Shown piece after piece: positions 62,688-64,000 of a stretch of 64,000 bases of DNA. Position 1 is the first letter of the stretch; each line of letters opens with the position of its first letter. The position numbers were made by a program, and so were the translations under genes. This DNA comes from Diprion similis. Its lineage: Eukaryota; Arthropoda; Insecta; Hymenoptera; Diprionidae. The stretch is taken from contig NC_060115.1 of assembly GCF_021155765.1 (NCBI RefSeq), forward strand, positions 1,240,001-1,304,000, written 5' to 3'. The notes beneath the pieces are model-generated. The model had not been told where the DNA came from, ran no database searches, and saw only the letters and a list, made by a program, of their open reading frames with translations.

Positions 62688-64000
62688 CATGTGTTTTCTG
62701 AGTTCCTGGGGGTCGAATTACTTTAGAAATGGTCATACAAATCAAATCCGAGACAAAAATTTCTTGGCTCCAAAAATGACCAAAAAAGTAAGGCTAACCC
62801 CTTTGGATTTTTTGCGAAAATTTCGGCGATTCTGAGAAGAGCTGCAATAAATTTTAGCACGCCCTATTCCTACGTAATTTGGGAGAGAAATCGATTGAGC
62901 GCAGTCCCAGTACGCTGCGAGCGATAGCTGAGAAGTTACGGCCGAAAAACTGAGAATTTCGAACGCTATTTCTTTCCTGTTCGTCTGACGCTCTTTTTCA
63001 TGTGTTTTCTGAGTTCCTGGGGGTCGAATTACTCTATAAATGGTCATACAAATCAAATCCCAGACAAAAATTTCTCGGCTTTGAAAATGACCAAAAAAGT
63101 AAGGCTAACCCCTTTGGATTTTTTGCGAAAATTTCGGCGATTCTGAGAAGAGCTGCAATAAATTTTTGCATGCCCTATTCCGACGTAATTTTGCGAGAGA
63201 AATCGATTGAGCGCAGTCCCAATACGCTGCGAGCGATAGCTGAAAAGTTACGGCCGAAAAACTGCGGATTTCGATCGCCATTTCTTTCCTGTTCGTCTGA
63301 CGCTCTTTTACATGTGTTTTCTGAGTTCCTGGGGGTCGAATTACTTCAAAAATGGTCATACAAATCAAATCCGAGACAAAAATTTCTTGGCTCCAAAAAT
63401 GACCAAAAAAGTAAGGCTAACCCCTTTGGATTTTTTGCGAAAATTTCGGCGATTCTGAGAAGAGCTGCAATAAATTTTAGCACGCCCTATTCCTACGTAA
63501 TTTTGCGAGAGAAATCGATTGAGCGCAGTCCCAGTACGCTGCGAGCGATAGCTGAGAAGTTACGGCCGAAAAACTGAGAATTTCGAACGCCATTTCTTTC
63601 CTGTTCCTCTGACGCTCTTTTTCATGTGTTTTCTGAGTTCCTGGGGGTCGAATTACTCTCAAAATGGTCATACAAATCAAATCCGAGACAAAAATTTCTC
63701 GGCTCCAAAAATGACCAAAGAAGTAAGGCTAACCCCTTTGGATTTTTTGCGAAAATTTCAGCGATTCTGAGAAGAGCTGCAATAAGTTCTAGCACGCCCT
63801 ATTCCGACGTAATTTTGCGAGAGAAATCGATTGAGCGCAGTCCCAATACGCTGCGACTGATGGCTGAGAAGTTACGGCCGAAAAACTGAGAATTTCAAAC
63901 GCCATTTCTTTCCTGTTCGTCTGACGCTCTTTTTCATGTGTTTTTTGAGTTCCTGGGGGTCGAATTACTCTAAAAATGGTCATACAAATCAAATCCGAGA
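62688..64000. repeat. Satellite block repeated 24 monomers away, right copy (cut by window end)
   Basis: This copy matches the block at 55200-56512 up to the last base of the window, including the 1-bp deletion at about 62876-62884. The true length of the repeated segment is therefore at least 1.3 kb and cannot be measured here. Confidence 0.9.

Larger units (their letters stand above)
41551..64000. repeat. Tandem satellite array, 312-bp monomer, about 72 copies
   Basis: From about 41551 to the window end every 312 bp repeats the same landmarks. These are ATGACCAAAAAAGTAAGGCT, TTTGGATTTTTTGCG, GAGAAATCGATTGAGCGCAG, TACGGCCGAAAAACTG and CCATTTCTTTCCTGTTCGTC. The ATGACC landmark falls at 41561, 41873, 42185, 42497 and so on, exactly 312 apart. 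The first one or two monomers are the most divergent, as expected at an array edge. Two monomer flavours are interspersed: one with TTTTGCATGC and CTGCGGATTTCGATCGCC, the other with TTTAGCACGC and CTGAGAATTTCGAACGCC. I see no embedded transposon and no interruption. The array continues past the right edge, so its full size is unknown. Confidence 0.98.

Noticed and set aside
42100..63992. Dozens of 67-115-codon frames (MICMTIF... on minus, MFSEFLG... on plus) as a multigene family
   Set aside because: They are the same frames repeated every 312 bp on both strands of a satellite. The stops sit at fixed monomer positions, no splice or promoter signals accompany them, and the 1-bp deletion allele shifts the frame with no sign of constraint.
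41551..64000. CENP-B box in the satellite monomer
   Set aside because: The closest candidate, GTTCGTCTGACGCTCTT, has the TTCG core and the central A but lacks the CGGG half, so it does not meet the consensus.
41551..64000. CRISPR array
   Set aside because: The repeats are directly adjacent 312-bp monomers with no unique spacers, in a eukaryotic context with spliced genes.

Overview
This is eukaryotic nuclear DNA, most probably from an insect. The evidence is short spliced introns (about 80-340 bp), AT-rich non-coding DNA full of microsatellites, and an 836-residue TFIP11/Sip1-family protein that looks insect-like. Hymenoptera is my guess for the order, and nothing in the window proves it. 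Both genes I can support lie on the minus strand.

Layout. 1-6.1 kb: non-coding DNA with simple repeats and one imperfect inverted repeat. 6.1-10.7 kb: the 3' end of a multi-exon gene for a probable nuclear regulator with an AT-hook-like motif and a PLNLC motif; its AT-rich 3' UTR lies at about 6.17-7.94 kb. 10.7-37.5 kb: about 27 kb with no recognisable protein gene. It probably holds intron, promoter or enhancer DNA of the regulator; one candidate upstream exon at 13.13-13.16 kb has the right splice phase. 37.5-41.06 kb: a complete eight-exon TFIP11 gene, encoding the G-patch factor of spliceosome disassembly. 41.06-41.55 kb: its short upstream region. About 41.55-64.0 kb: an unbroken tandem satellite with a 312-bp monomer, about 72 copies, running off the right edge.

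The most interesting points are these. (1) The satellite shows a precise hierarchy: a 9-monomer (2,808 bp) block duplicated in tandem with very few differences, a 4-monomer period, and a block repeated 24 monomers away that carries the same private 1-bp deletion. The net monomer length otherwise never changes. (2) Reading-frame logic and alignment to the TFIP11 family require two GC-AG introns in this splicing-factor gene. A third, 93-bp intron is in frame and free of stops. (3) A housekeeping gene starts only about 0.5 kb from the edge of the array. (4) The regulator gene has a long conserved-looking last exon that I could not name. The many 67-115-codon open frames in the satellite are a by-product of its period being divisible by three, not genes.
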